A stretch of DNA of 64,000 nt from Ashinkailepas kermadecensis (GCA_034440615.1 JAOTOM010004800.1:215001-279000), one strand, 5' to 3'; positions 46,401 to 59,585 are shown, counted from the stretch's first letter. Program-made: numbers and translations. Notes: generated by a model from the letters alone, not told the origin.

Positions 46401-46700
46401 TAGGGTGTACCTAGCAATGGATTCAGCACCTTCCTTCGGGATGTGATACTGATGAGATTGTCTATGGTAGCACAATGGGTGTGATGGGAGGAGTTTGCAA
46501 TTGTTGGGTGTGTTGTGCAATAGCAAGTGAATGGTGCTAGATAGGCTGGGATATATAGCTCCGTAGGAACTTGAGATAAGGGATTGATTGGGGTGAGAGT
46601 ATGTACATTTCTAGTACCTTTTCTGGATAGGCTTAACCCAGATGGACCCCTGTGGCTCTTATTAAGCCTTAACACTTTATGACTTTATGACTGTATGACT
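46400..46700 (+). mobile_element. 5'-truncated CR1-like LINE 3' tail
   Basis: The last 90 bases share GATGGRCCCYTGTGGCTCTT, ATTAAG and the ending TTTATGACTTTATGAC with the LINE at 30.9-33.5 kb. The tail ends near 46697. The insert splits the 16-bp array, whose units resume immediately at 46701. Confidence 0.75.
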
Positions 46701-46800
46701 ACGTATGGCAAATGCACGTATGCGCAATGTACATAAACACAAATGTACGGATACGCAAAAGTACGTAAGCGTAAATGTACGCATGCGCAAAAGTACGTAT
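46701..46800. repeat. 16-bp unit array, final block
   Basis: Units such as GCAAATGCACGTATGCGC and AAAAGTACGTAAGCGTAA resume after the LINE insert. Confidence 0.8.
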
Positions 46801-46801
46801 C

Positions 46802-46990
46802 TGGCACTGCAACTGTCGCATGCAGTGTCGTTCACCTGGCACTGCAACTTCCACACGCGATGTCATTCACCTAGCACTGCAACTGCCACATGCAGCATCG
46901 TTCACCTGACATTGGAACTGCTACATGCAGCGTCGTTCACCTAGCACTGCAACTGCCACATGCAGCGTCGTTCACCTGGCATTGGAACCT
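46802..46990. repeat. 35-bp minisatellite, 5 copies plus a partial
   Basis: Each unit has TGGCACTGCAACTG followed by CATGCAG-GTCGTTCACC. The start abuts the last 16-bp unit. Confidence 0.9.
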
Positions 46991-47019
46991 GCAATCAATC
47001 GTGGTCGCAGTCATTCGTC

Positions 47020-47225
47020 AGGTAGAGCCACAATCACCCTTCACTTGGGGTTTCAATTATCTATCACATGGTGTCTTAATCATCCGTTACTTGTGCTTCA
47101 ATCATCCACAAAACAAGGTTCAAACACTCACCATGCAATAATACCACAATCATCCACAATACCGTTCTTCAATCATGCACCAATAGAGTCTCAATCATCC
47201 ATACCACACTGCTATGCTCATCCAC
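47020..47225. repeat. Degenerate TCAATCATCCAC repeat
   Basis: About eight loose copies of CAATCATCCACAA spaced 20-35 bases apart. Confidence 0.55.
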
Positions 47226-47339
47226 TACGTAGCGTGACATCCCTATCCATCGCCGAGTGGCAGCCCCACACGTGTGGTGTCGCGCGCCTGCGACCGTCGC
47301 TTGGGGCTCTCAGTGGTGGCGGCGATCAGCCCACGTGAG

Positions 47340-47382
47340 TCACACGCACACTCACACGCACACGCACACGCACACGCGCACC
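47340..47382. repeat. (CA)n tract with CG interruptions
   Basis: ACACGCACACGC-type repeat in a CpG-rich setting. Confidence 0.85.
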
Positions 47383-47699
47383 AAGCGGCGCCGCATGAGG
47401 CGGCATTACGGCCGGTGCAGCCATGCTTGCAGGCGGCGGCGGCGGCGCATGACGAGCGCCAGCAACCTTCCGGGAGCCGGTGTTGCGACACACGCACACG
47501 CACCTGCTGCCCGGGTGTGCGCCGCCGTGACAACGGCCCCCAGCAGGAAGAGCCTGTTTCCGTACCTGCTAGCGGAGACAGGTCCTTGGCCTCTCTCACC
47601 AGTGCCAAGGAAATTAAAAGGGTAATGAGGGGTGAAAACTCTTGGTCTTTTATCGAGTGCGACAAAAAACATTCCACCAAGCAAAACAAGAAGAAAGAA

Positions 47700-47850
47700 G
47701 CAAAACGAAACTTCCCCGAGCGATGGCGAACACGACCAAAGTTTACCGAGCGTCGAGGGACACGACTGAAGTGCCTCAAGCAGTAGCGGACACGACCAAA
47801 AATCGACGAACGGCAGCGGACACGACCGAAGTGCCCCGAAAGGTGGGTCG
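47700..47850. repeat. Degenerate 30-bp repeat, 4-5 copies
   Basis: Each copy includes GGACACGACC-AA and a CGA-rich end, e.g. GCAGCGGACACGACCGAAG. Confidence 0.65.
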
Positions 47851-48146
47851 GATCTGAGCGACCGACGGCTGGCACGAGCTGACGTATTGTGCCGCGTGAG
47901 GCAGGCACCTGCCGGCCGGTAGGGCGAACCACCTCTGTCTGGAGTTCACTGATAATCTGGCTGTCCGGCCGACGGTTCTGGTGGTGACATTAGATTTTGT
48001 CGCCCTGGGTATTACTCGCCCCAGCGCCAGGCGCAGCACGAGCGTTGTGCGGGCTGGAAATTGGGCGCTCGGTGGGCTGGACATTGTAGCTGAATGTATG
48101 TGATCTTTTAAATGAGCTTGTTCCTCAAGATCACCCGCTGTTTGTG
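47851..48146. other. CpG-rich unassigned sequence
   Basis: No gene is recognised. The CG-rich character continues from the 47.25-kb area. Confidence 0.3.
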
Positions 48147-48430
48147 AACTCCGCAGCGGACGTCACCAACTCCGCAGCGGACGTCACCAACTCCGCAGCG
48201 GACGTCACCAACTTCGCAGCGGACGTCACCAACTCCGCAGCGGACGTCACCAACTCCGCAGCGGACGTCACCAACTTCGCAGCGGACGTCACCAACTCCG
48301 CAGCGGACGTCACCAACTTCGCAGCGGACGTCACCAACTCCGCAGCGGACGTCACCAACTCCGCAGCGGACGTCACCAACTCCGCAGCGGTCGTCACCAA
48401 CTCCACAGCTGACGTCACCGACTTCAGAGT
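48147..48430. repeat. 21-bp minisatellite, about 13 copies
   Basis: The unit is AACTCCGCAGCGGACGTCAC plus C. Alternation of TCC and TTC between units gives a higher-order pattern. Each unit holds GGACGTCACC, close to a CRE half-palindrome. The frame-compatible period creates open frames of 104 codons (plus) and 177 codons (minus), not called as genes. Confidence 0.95.
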
Positions 48431-48689
48431 TGAGCTGACGTCACCAACTCGCTGGTAGATCACCACTGACAAACGCTGCATGCATACGCTTCTCAGCATA
48501 ATTTGCAAGTCACAAAGCCGTTTGATGAATGGTGAACGCTGACGTATGCTCACAAAAACAGAAATGGCCCGGGTGGAGTCACCAAACCTTACATAACACA
48601 TGTCATGTGCACGACAAAAAATCACACCGCCGTAACAAACTGTCGGATGGTACGCTTCGTGCACTTCACAATGCTTGAAACGTGATACC

Positions 48690-49440
48690 TGCGTTCAACA
48701 CATAGAAAGCCCACACAAACACATAGAAAGACACACACAATCACATCGAAAACCGCACACAAACACACAAAAAGCCACAAGCAAACACAGAAAGATATAC
48801 AGAATCATATCGAAAACCACACACAATCACAAACACATAGAAAAAGACACACAAACATATAGAAAACAACACACAACCACACAGATAGACACACACAATC
48901 ACATGGAAAGACATATGCAAATATATAGAAATCCGCACACCAACACATAGAAATACAAACACAAACACATGGAAAGCGTCACGTAAATAGTAGAAAGCCA
49001 CACACAAGCACATGGAAAGACATACACAATCACATTGAAAGACAGACACAAATAGATGGAAAGCCACACACAAACACATAGCAAACCACACACAAACACC
49101 TAGAAAGATATCCACACAATCACATGGAAAGGCACACACAATTAGATAGAAAGACACACACAAACACATATAAAGCCACACAAATAAATATAAAGCCACA
49201 CGCTCGCATATACAAAGACACACAAAATCACATATAAAGACACATAGAAATAGATCGAAGGCCACACACAAATACATATCAAGCCACTCATACAAACATA
49301 GAATGCAACGCAAAAATAAATAGAAAACCACACACAAGCACAAAAGACGCCACACACAAAGACATAGGAAGCCACACAAAGGCACCTAGAAAGCCACGCA
49401 CAAAAACCTAAAAAGCTAAACACCAACACAAGCAAATGCT
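48690..49440. repeat. Degenerate AC-rich repeat, about 20-24 bp unit
   Basis: Dozens of loose copies of CACACACAAACACATAGAAAG. The minus strand reads as long Cys/Leu/Phe/Val-rich frames (214 and 216 codons) that reflect the repeat only. Confidence 0.85.
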
Positions 49441-52400
49441 CACAACAGACGACACTCGTGCATTGCCCACATATCAGTGAGCCCGTGTGCAGAGTAGCAC
49501 GACAATCCCTGCACGTGCGCTCTCCCTCTGGTCCTCTCCGCGTGACTGGCGTACTGGAGGGGCGATGGCCCCACCCAATTATTAGCTCCAGATATCCATA
49601 TCTCCGTGGGTCGCAGCAGCCAATTGGGTACGGTTGCCGGAATGGTGCCGACCTGCGCGTGTCGATCATCATTTGCTGTGGAATTCTGAACAGGAACAAA
49701 GACGCCCGGACCTGGTGACATATGTGGGCTCGTCGACTCCCCAGAGGCCACGCACACAACTGCTGCTCTGCCATAAACCATTTCTGCGGCACGTTGGCGG
49801 TGATGCTTTGTTCTATAACCAGAGGGCATGGTTTCTTTGGATGCTTGGGGAATTGTGCTCCACGTGGCTGGCTTCCGATTGGGCGAAAACCTGATTTATT
49901 TAGGCCTACGTGCGGCAGATACAGGACAACTAATTATGACATGGCTTTACACAAGAACGGATCCAGTCGATCAACTTGAGGGGACAAATGGTTTCGGGAG
50001 GTGGCCACATGTCGGGGTCCAACCAAGTACGGCGCCAACTTTCGAAACCATTATTGGATTTGGGCGTGGTGTTTGGTATCTGGCTATTTAGTCTCTTTGG
50101 CCAACGCTTCCCATTTTCAACCCATGAGATGAAGGAGATGGATGAATATTACAAAGCGAAGGACAGCTGGAAAGTGGTGTGGGCGGTGTAGAATGAATGA
50201 GTATGGGCGAATGATACCGGAATAAAGGCTTGCTTAAGCTAGTGTTTACGCGATATGCGCCTAGAATTGAAGACAATTATGGAAGGCTGCATTTTATCCT
50301 AAAGTTCGGTTCTCTTTTGGGCCGTGGCATCTGCCTCCTGGGAACCATTCCTGCACTTACGAAATGCTAGCTAAGGTGAATACTGCTATGTTGCTTCTTC
50401 ACTCATTCATGCGACTGACAGCACAGGCACTAGCGACTCTCAAAACCACTGAGGCGCTGTTGTGAAAGAAGCGCCGAGATCCCTGGTACTACGCCTCTCC
50501 TCTTACAACAATCTGTAGTACCTGACCGCATAATCACCACCCATGTTTGCTAAAATCAAACTCAGGCTACCACATAAGGTGTGCGCAAATTCAAAGGACG
50601 GACGAAAACACCACCCGCGTCAACAAAAACACCACGTATATCAATCCTGCAGCCTTCTCTATGCAATCACAGGATGGCCGCAAAGAGTGGCGAACGGCTC
50701 GACAAACATGCCCAGTTGTGAGCTCCATTGTTTGCCGCCGGGAGGCGTTTTTCGGCGCTGTTGACTGGCGCTGACCGTGTGCTATCGACACGCTCGCCCA
50801 CTGTCTACCGTTCGGCAGGGCCATCTGAACGGGGGGAGGGGGGCAGAGGTAGTCTAGGTAGGAAGGAGAGGTATTGTATTATGTTGGTGTACGAATGTTT
50901 GTTACGCATCTGCCCCCACTATTGACCACAAATTTATCCTTTCGGTGTAAATATCTGTGAGTTATACACAGACTGTCCATAACAGCCACTGTACGTAGAG
51001 GGCATGTATCGTGACATAAATAAATAAATAAATAGTCTAAAAGCAATCCACGAATTTTTGTAACTCATAAAATGAAAACCTATGCAGTGCCAGAGGATCC
51101 CATACGTTTACGCTCCAAAGTTGCGGGTTTTGTGCCCCCTCGGTGTTGCAAGTCTCCGTTCGAGGCGCGTCAGCGGCCTTCCCCTCGAACAACGTGCGCA
51201 CGGAATACCCAAAAACTCGTTCGTCTCGTGGGACGAACAATTTCGTGCTGTCAGCCGACATGTGCCAGATACCATGTTCCTACCAGAAAAGACATCGCAA
51301 ACCACGTGCGAATGTCAGTAATGAACTGTAAGGCAATCAAAGGAACCGAAAGCAACCGACAAAAAGCAACAGCCAATCAATTAATGACCGACAGACATCA
51401 GTATTCACGCAAAAAAACATATCTGTATAAATGTAGAGAACTCTGATGTCTCAAAGGCACGTAACCGGCAGCTGCTCCTTGGATGCTACGATGGCTTCTT
51501 GAAAATAAAAGGGAGGAATAAACGACAACCAACAAACGAAGTTTTCGACATAGAAAATAATTGGTTCGGGCAGTTACTGGATATTGTCAGATGTAAATGT
51601 GGGCATCTGGAGACCAGCAGCTGCCTCAGGTGCGATAAAGTATTGCGGAGGAGACGGAATTTATGATCACAGAATACCGGTACAGATGGTGATCGTGTCG
51701 CACGATCGAGAGGAATCACGCCGCCGCAACGCTACCCGCCCGGGAAGGGAACAGGAGAACCGCTCGAGGCCAGGAACGGCTGAGCCGCAGCAGGCATCAC
51801 CCGATCACCCGGCATCACAACTAACAAGAGATTCTTCGGATTCTACGCTAGCTGTTGATACCAGTGTTGAATATCCGGCAGCGGATGCAAGCTTCGACGA
51901 ACTGTCTGACGCGTCCATTGCGGCTGGCAGATAGCCACATGGCACGATGGCTGACAACAGCTGCTCGGCTGCTACGGCTGTGAGTGTCTGTAAACACTTC
52001 ATCAGATGCTCTTCAGACTTTGGTGCGATTTAATGTTGCCCACAGCACATCAGTGTGGTTCCAGGTCAAACAAAATTCAACCCATTCCATCGATTAAAAA
52101 CAGCATTAGAGCATAACAGCAGATTGGTTACCTTTGGGGAACCAATCTGCCTCCAAGCAACACATTGCCCGGCCCGTAATTGAACCCAACAGCTACTTGG
52201 CTCATCCTGGATCACTTTTTGTGGGTCAGGCGTTGAACTCTGCCATACAAACTCGCCAAAAACGTCAAAACGTCCGTCTGATCCGACAGGATCACTTCCA
52301 GAGAGAGAGAGAGAGGACACGGAAGTACTGCCCTATGAGCTGCCAGCAGTAAATTTCAGCGCGCAGAATTACACAGCGCTTGACTGGTAAAGAGAGTTCG

Positions 52401-52550
52401 TCACTGAACCCTCACTGATGGCTGAGCTTGGATACTTTAGTGACTGATAGTTGCAGAACTCGTTCAATGTGCTTCTAATGTACCGACCAATCCGGTGCGC
52501 ACCCAGACAGTTGAACGCTTTATACGGCTGGTCACAGAGGGATCGCCGCC
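49441..52550. other. Unassigned sequence
   Basis: About 3.1 kb without a recognised gene. Overlapping frames at 51072-51446 and 51584-51934 are not low-complexity but show no family motif. A short GAGA run lies at 52300-52317. Confidence 0.3.
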
Positions 52551-54720
52551 CAGTGGCGTAGCCAAGGGGGCGAAGGGGCAGTCCCCTGAAGGGTCGGAAG
52601 GGGCCTTCCAGGCGGGCGCCTTGAGGGTCCCCTCAAGGCGTCGGCCTAGGGTTCCCGCAAGGCACAAGAGCCCCCTGCACCGACGCGAAATGCCCCTGGA
52701 ACGACGAAAGGGATCCGGACTGACGAAAAGGGCCTGGGGCCAATGAAGGGGCCCGAATCAACGCAGAGTGCCCTCGGGAAAATGTTCAGGGCCCTTGGAT
52801 GGCCTAACGTGAAGAGCTTCTAGATAGATGGAGGGGGCCTGGATAGTTGGAAGAGCCCCGGGCTGATGGAGAGAGCCCGAGCCAATATGAAGGGGCCCTG
52901 AGCTACTGGCGGTGCCGAATCTGAGTAATGGGCTACTGACCTGATGGACAGGGCCCAGGCGTTTGAAAAGGGCCTCCGGCTTGCTGGAAAAGGCCCTGGG
53001 TCGTCAAAGAGGGCCCCTGAGATAACGGAGGGAGGGGGCCCTAGTTGCCAAAGAAGACCTCGGGCCGACGGATGGGGCCAAAGCCGTACAAGGGCCCCTT
53101 GCCTGATGGAGGGAGCCCTAGCTGTTGAAAGAGGGCATCTGATCTGACAGAGAAGGCCCTGGATCGCTAAGGAAGGCCCCTGTGCTGACGGAGAGAACCT
53201 CTAGCCGCGGGAGGACCCCGGACTTTCGGAGAAGGCCCAGAACCGGTATGAAGGGCCTCTGGGCCGATTGGGGTCGGAAACCGCACAGGGGGCCACTTGA
53301 GTAGTAGAGGATGCCCAAGCTTTTGAAGAGATAATTCAGGCCGGGCGGAGTGTCCTGAGCCGTGATAGGGTCCCTGAGCCGACGGATCGGGCCCACGCCG
53401 GATGTGAAGAGTCACTGGGTCGGCGTTGGCTCACGCTGATAGGAAGGAGCTCAGAACTTACAGCGGGTCTAGGGCCGATAAAGAGGAGACGAGCTACGGA
53501 GCTACGGAGACGATCCGGGTCGAGGCGGAGGGTTCCCGGTTCCATGTAAAGTGCCTCTAAGCTCACTCTAAGGGCCCCGGGCCGCTAAAACAGTGGCGTT
53601 TACAAGGGGTGAAGGGGCACTCACCCCCTTGCGAGTCAGATGGCGCCCTCCAGGCGACCGCCGTGTAGGGCAGAGATATAACTGAATAAAAATGCAACCG
53701 CATCTGACAGCTTGTGTGGAAAAGCCCCTTGAGACCTGACGACGTCCACCCTGAGGACTGGCAGGGACCGTGAAGACAGAAGATATAATTCAGAAGTCCG
53801 AGACCTAGAATGCCCACGCCAGCTGGAAAGAGCAGTCTCGGCTGAATGGGTTCGTAGCAGCTGAGGAATAAACAGGGAGCCTGCGAGCCAGAGAAGGGTG
53901 GGATGCTCTTTGGGTTTGAAAGGGCCCCTGGGGGACGAACAAGACCCTTAAGAGCTGAAGAGGACTAGTAAGTACCCATCTCAGATCTGAAATTCCCCGA
54001 GATGAGAGCTAGACAGGACCATTGAATACTGTGCTGGGCCCCTAAAAGCATGAGAGGGCCGTGAGATATGTAAAGGATCTCGTGAGAGCCAAAAGGGACT
54101 GGGCTGCGATTATCCTGAGGTTGAGAGCGGCCCCTAAGGGATGAACATTACGGGATGGACCTCTGAGAGATAACAAGCTTCCCTGTTGGCTGGCGATTGA
54201 TGTGAGGAACACCAAGGGTCAGCCTCAGAGCTAGAATGTTCTTGAAACTGCAAGAACTGTCGATAATTAGGAAGGGCCCCTAGGAACTTGAGAGGGCTCT
54301 TGAAGGCTGACAGAACCTCTTGAGGGCTAACAGAGTCCCTTGAGGGCTAAGGAGAGTTCGTAAGGCTAACAATGGTTGTAAGGAATACTGAGTGCCAGCG
54401 TCAGAGGTAGGAAGGCGTTGAACCTAGAGACTGCCAAGGACTGCGAAGAGCTTCTAACAGCTGGAGAGGACCCTTGATGATTGAAAATGGTCGTCGATCG
54501 ATAGAGACGACTGGATTTGGATGCCCGAGAGGATTGGAAGATATCCATATGACAAGAGCATGGACGCCTGAGATCCAAAGGGAGGCCCGTAAGGGAATGG
54601 GCGCTGTATGACAAACGCAGTCGATGCGCCCGTATGCAAAAATAACAGAGTTCCTAAGGACTGGCGATGGGTGCGAGGAATACTGAGGGCCATCCTCGGG
54701 AGCAAGATGTCCTTGAGAGC
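52551..54720. repeat. Degenerate GGGCCC-rich repeat field
   Basis: About 2.2 kb of loose, 40-50-base reiterations with words such as GGGCCCTGGG, CTGATGGAG, GAGGGCC and CCCTTGAGGGCTAA. It contains two copies, in the same orientation, of a hAT-like terminus: CAGTGGCGTAGCCAAGGGGG at 52551 and CAGTGGCGTTTACAAGGGG at 53591. The following sequences are related too. The field may therefore be the expanded interior of a non-autonomous hAT-type element with a second copy nested in it. Confidence 0.7.
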
Positions 54721-55553
<833 letters not shown>

Positions 55554-55700
55554 CGTGTGTGTGTATGTGTATGTATTGTTCAATACCACAGCATATATTG
55601 CTTTCATCACCTTTTTCGTAGATCTTTCCAGCTCCCGGTTTGCTCGCCTCTATTCTTTATTTAGGTTGTAAGGTATACGTCCGATATCGTTCATTTGTTC

Positions 55701-55875
55701 TTAACGTTTAGGTGTACTTTCACCATTTCCAAAATATTATTTCGTCATTCATCTAGACGACATCTAGACGCCGTGCATAATATTGTAACACATTATTTTG
55801 CACAATAATGTGCATAATAAGTATTCGTCTGATATCGTTCCTTTATTCTTAACGTTTCGGTGCACTTTCACCATG
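55701..55875 (-). ncRNA. Two hammerhead-like motifs in the left PLE arm (family D)
   Basis: On the minus strand the better copy (55875-55849) reads GGTGAAAGTGCACCGAAACG, with GGTG/CACC able to pair and GAAACGTTAAG after it. The other (55724-55701) has ACCTAAACGTT. The upstream core is ATGGTGA and not CUGAUGA, so cleavage activity is doubtful. A third copy is in the right arm at 57172-57197 on plus. Confidence 0.45.
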
Positions 55876-56099
55876 TTGAAAATATTATTTCGGCATTGAT
55901 CCAGCTATTACCATGCATGCTAATGTATGTAATACAAAGTGTGCAGTAGTAAATCATTTTAGAGTTAAAGATCACACTAACTGTTGTCGCAAGTGCTTCT
56001 GGAAAGAAATGCTAATCTAAGCATGCATTTTAAAACATGCACCATGTGCATAAAACACACTGCACCGGATGCCCATGGCCACCTGAGACCAAACATCTC

Positions 56100-56925
56100 G
56101 CGATTATATTTTCGTCGGCGTGAGAAACGAACCACACATTTGTCAACTCCAAAACTGTCAAATCCAAAAGCTCGAGTATCTACTTAATTTTAGCATCGAA
56201 ATCACCAACTCCAACCGAATTAGCTTTCTAGATATCATCAGTTGTACAGACGGCACACATAAGACAGAAGTGCATCGGAAGGAAGCCAATATAGGACAAT
56301 TTCTCAATGCCAACAGCAAATGCCCCGATCGCTACAAGTTAAGCGTGGTCAGGGTATTCGTGAGACGAGCCATCAATCATTGCTCAGGCTGGCAGTCCAC
56401 CCACGCCGAACTGCGATGATCAAAACAAATACTAGTCAACAACGGGTTCAGCAATGCCATAATTAACAACGTGATCAGTGTCTATGTCAACAAGACGAAA
56501 CAGCCACCTCCCAGAAATGAAGCATCCAACGTGAATCTGTTTTACCGCAACTAAATGTCGACGACGTACAAAGTCAACGAGCGCATCAATCCAACACATC
56601 GTAAACCAACCGATAAGTCTGACAAACTACAACTCAGCATATATTACCAGAGCAATAACATCGGTAGCCTCGTAATGAAAAACAACCCAATCATGCCCAC
56701 ACGAAGATTGTAGACTCTTGCCGCGTAGATTATATTCATATGACAACTACCGATCTCGCCGTCTTACGAGGCACTTGCAGAAGAGAGCACCATCGCAGCA
56801 CATGCTCCAAGAACACCAACAGCGACTAAAAGAACAGATCTGACACGCAACACCGTTATCCTAAGAGCAATATCGGACAAGCGACGCCGTGGAGTTCTCG
56901 AGGAAATTATAATCCTGGAACAATA
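56100..56925 (+). pseudogene. Penelope-like RT C-terminus and GIY-YIG remnant
   Basis: After a damaged DYIFV (where YVDDIFV would be expected near 56102), the frame reads NSNRISFLDIISCTDGTHKT, then KCPDRYKLSVVRVFVRRAIN. Later, in other frames, come DKLQLSIYYQSNNIGSLV (56615-56670), CPHEDCRLLPRRLYSYDNYR (56695-56755) and RRLTRHLQKRAPSQHMLQEH (56758-56820), ending at a TGA near 56840. The Cys pair and the RRLTRHL step are those of a PLE endonuclease. The RT palm upstream of the YxDD motif is absent. At least three frameshifts or stops are present. Confidence 0.85.
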
Positions 56926-57014
56926 AACTGTCCTGAACGTGCACACACGGTCATGCATAACACTTGAATTGCTTAATAAGGTCATCCGGTGAACAGTCGT
57001 GCAGTGCGTGCATG

Positions 57015-57053
57015 TTACATTTTGAAAACATGGTGCATGTTTTCAAAATGTAA
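57015..57053. repeat. Perfect 18-bp hairpin at the inner edge of the right PLE arm
   Basis: TTACATTTTGAAAACATG, a 3-base loop GTG, then its exact reverse complement. The corresponding part of the left arm (56012-56048) is only an imperfect version. Confidence 0.9.
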
Positions 57054-57345
57054 GCCTAGATAAATTTGTTTTCCAGAAGTGCTTGCGACAACAGTAAGTG
57101 TAATCTTCAACTCTAAAATGATTTATTACTGAACATGTTGTATAATGAATGCCGCAAAAATATTTTGAAAATTGTGAAAGTACGCCGGAACGTTAAAAAT
57201 GATGAACGATATCGGACGAATAGTTTCCGACTTAAATGAAGAACAGAGGCGAACAGCTTGAAAGGTCTACGAAATAGCTTATCAAAGCAAGATAAGCTGT
57301 GGTCTTCAACAAAACATGTCAACGTAAAAACATACTGCAGAAATG

Positions 57346-57346
<1 letters not shown>

Positions 57347-57400
<54 letters not shown>
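57347..57400. repeat. (AT)n microsatellite
   Basis: A pure AT tract about 70 bases outside the right PLE arm. Confidence 0.95.
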
Positions 57401-57406
<6 letters not shown>

Positions 57407-57455
57407 TTAGTTATACTATATTTTATATGTATATTTAGTTATATCCATTTGAGTA

Positions 57456-57468
57456 TTATTATTATTCA

Positions 57469-57564
<96 letters not shown>

Positions 57565-57608
57565 CATTATTATTATGATTATTCTTATTATTATTATTAT
57601 TATTATTG
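57456..57608. repeat. (ATT)n microsatellite
   Basis: About 50 ATT units with a few substitutions near its right end. Confidence 0.95.
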
Positions 57609-58603
57609 AATACAAGGCCCTCTTAAAAGGACCTTCGGATAATCACGGCTATGTTTGCAATAAGCCGCACAAAAGCAATACCGACATTCCTTTCCAAGCA
57701 GAACTACGGTTTTATGCACTAGTGAAACTCAGTTTGCCTTAATCGCGTGCTGGTAGTGGCACGTAAATCTGCACCTTACAGAGTCTCTAAGGTACTTCTA
57801 AGTCTGATCTGTGAAGTGAGCATAATATATGTAATTATCCCCCAGTCCATTTGTGCGGTGTCTAGTTTTTATGTTTTGTGTCCACTGTGATAACCAATAT
57901 ATGAGGCCATTTGTATACATGGCTTTACATTGCTATCTTTGTGTTACATTATTCTAGTGGGAAGTTCACAATATCGCACCAAACAGCACACAATGCGGGC
58001 GCACCCCGGCCGCAGATGCGTCCGTGAGGTGTTAGCGGTCGGCCGCCGGCACGCAGCCATCGCAAACTGCAACACAGCGAATCACCAGCATTTCGGAAGC
58101 TAAGAAGCACCGTGTGGATTTCTAGTGAAAAGAAGTCATCCGAAACATTCTGGAATATTTTCAGACCAGTCGCCATGAACTTGTCGCTATTAGTCCGGGA
58201 CCTGAAAAAAAGCCCTCTCCGTGGATCACCCGTGTAAATCGCACATGCTCAGTGGGATGCACTTGTGAATGGCCTCCTTTTCAAAAGGATCGCGATCCAA
58301 TCAGCGATCACCACGTGCAAAATATTGCAATCAAATATAGAATCTTCAAAGGTTAGAACTATTGTGCCAGAAACTCAAGGTTTTCAAAGCAATTCTAGCT
58401 GAGTCGTTTCAACGTCTCCCTCCTCAATGCGCGATAGCTACCCCATTCACTTCTGCAGGTATCCGTACTTTGTAACATAACTCTTATTAACAAGCTTCTC
58501 TATGTACAATTATTCATGTACAAAAAAACAAACGATTCTGGTCTTCGGCCAAGTATTAAAATCGCCCAAGACACAGATATTTTCATAATATGGAGCGAAT
58601 GTG
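57609..58603. other. Unassigned sequence
   Basis: No gene or repeat is recognised. Confidence 0.3.
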
Positions 58604-58858
58604 CAGGGGCGGTCCGAGGCACCCAAATGAGGTGAGAGAAAAAATCGCGACTACCCCTCCCCCACTCCCCAGAACAAAATTTCCTCGGATTTTGCCCACT
58701 ATATTTCTTCAGCTGTTTCTCTCATGGGGTGCCTCTGGCTGAAAATTTTGAGGTAAGGATGCACTTGAGCCTTCCCGGAGGGGAGCCTTTTCCCGGCCGG
58801 AGGGGCACCACCTTCCATGACAGGTAAATGCGTCCAGATCCCTCTGTATCCGCCCCTG
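58604..58858. mobile_element. Candidate MITE with CAGGGGCGG ends, copy 2
   Basis: It begins CAGGGGCGGTCCGAGG and ends GTATCCGCCCCTG, giving a 9-bp perfect inverted end. The right 100 bases (CCTTTTCCCGGCCGGAGGGG, CACC-CCTTCCATG) match the element at 21652-21967. No target duplication is visible. Confidence 0.6.
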
Positions 58859-59017
58859 CCTGGGCTTCCCAAAACAGCATTGGCCTCCCGGTTCTTTCTT
58901 GATGACGTGTAATTTACCTTATATGGTAGATAAGAAAGCTATGTTTCAAGGATTTATCAGTGAGATTTCTTATTCTTGATGATGTCGATATCTGTGATGC
59001 TGTTATAGATAACATAT

Positions 59018-59025
<8 letters not shown>

Positions 59026-59102
<77 letters not shown>

Positions 59103-59160
59103 TTATATATATATATATATATCTATATATATATATACATATACATATTATATATATATT
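59026..59160. repeat. (AT)n microsatellite with a few interruptions
   Basis: AT tract with breaks at TATTATATATATTTATAT and ATCTATAT. Confidence 0.95.
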
Positions 59161-59585
59161 GAGACAGAACGTGGATTCCATAGATCCAGGGGCAGATCCA
59201 GGGGTAATGTTGGCTAAGATAAAACGTTTCTGATCACATTTGGTTGACAAACCACAATTCATATAGGCATGTTAAGTTGTGGATATACGGACTACTTTTG
59301 TCCTTTCTACACGAGTATGGCACACCAAAAAGAGGTATTTAAGGAAAATCCAATCAGTTTTTCTTGCCAAACAAAAACTTTATATTTTTTTTTATATAGA
59401 AGCCCCTGAGAGCAAATCAGAAACAAGAATGCATGGACTGGACTTGTTGAAGCCTACCCAGCAACTTCTTTAGATGCCACTTTTTGGGAAATAAAATATA
59501 AGCAAGATTTTCTTCATCTGAAATCATGTCACCAAGCATTGATACTGCAGATGATACATAATCCTCCAGTGATGTAGTGATATTA
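59161..59585. other. Unassigned sequence
   Basis: CAGATCCAGGGG near 59188-59200 resembles a lone MITE end. Nothing else is recognised. Confidence 0.3.

Larger units (their letters stand above)
55614..57275 (+). mobile_element. Penelope-like element with terminal inverted repeats
   Basis: The left arm is 55614-56048 and the right arm 57028-57275, which is its reverse complement with indels. Shared words are TTTCGTAGA, TTCGCCTCT, CGTCCGATATCGTTCAT, AAATCATTTTAGAGTTGAAGA and CTGTTGTCGCAAG. The left arm has an extra tandem copy of its middle section. Coding remnants of a PLE RT end and GIY-YIG domain lie between. Inverted flanking repeats of this kind are known from PLEs. (AT)n tracts stand on both sides (to 55550 and from 57347). 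Confidence 0.85.

Noticed and set aside
48741..49792. Cys-rich minus-strand frames of 214 and 216 codons resembling membrane proteins
   Set aside because: They are the complement of a degenerate CACACAAACACATAG repeat; hydrophobicity comes from GTGTGT.
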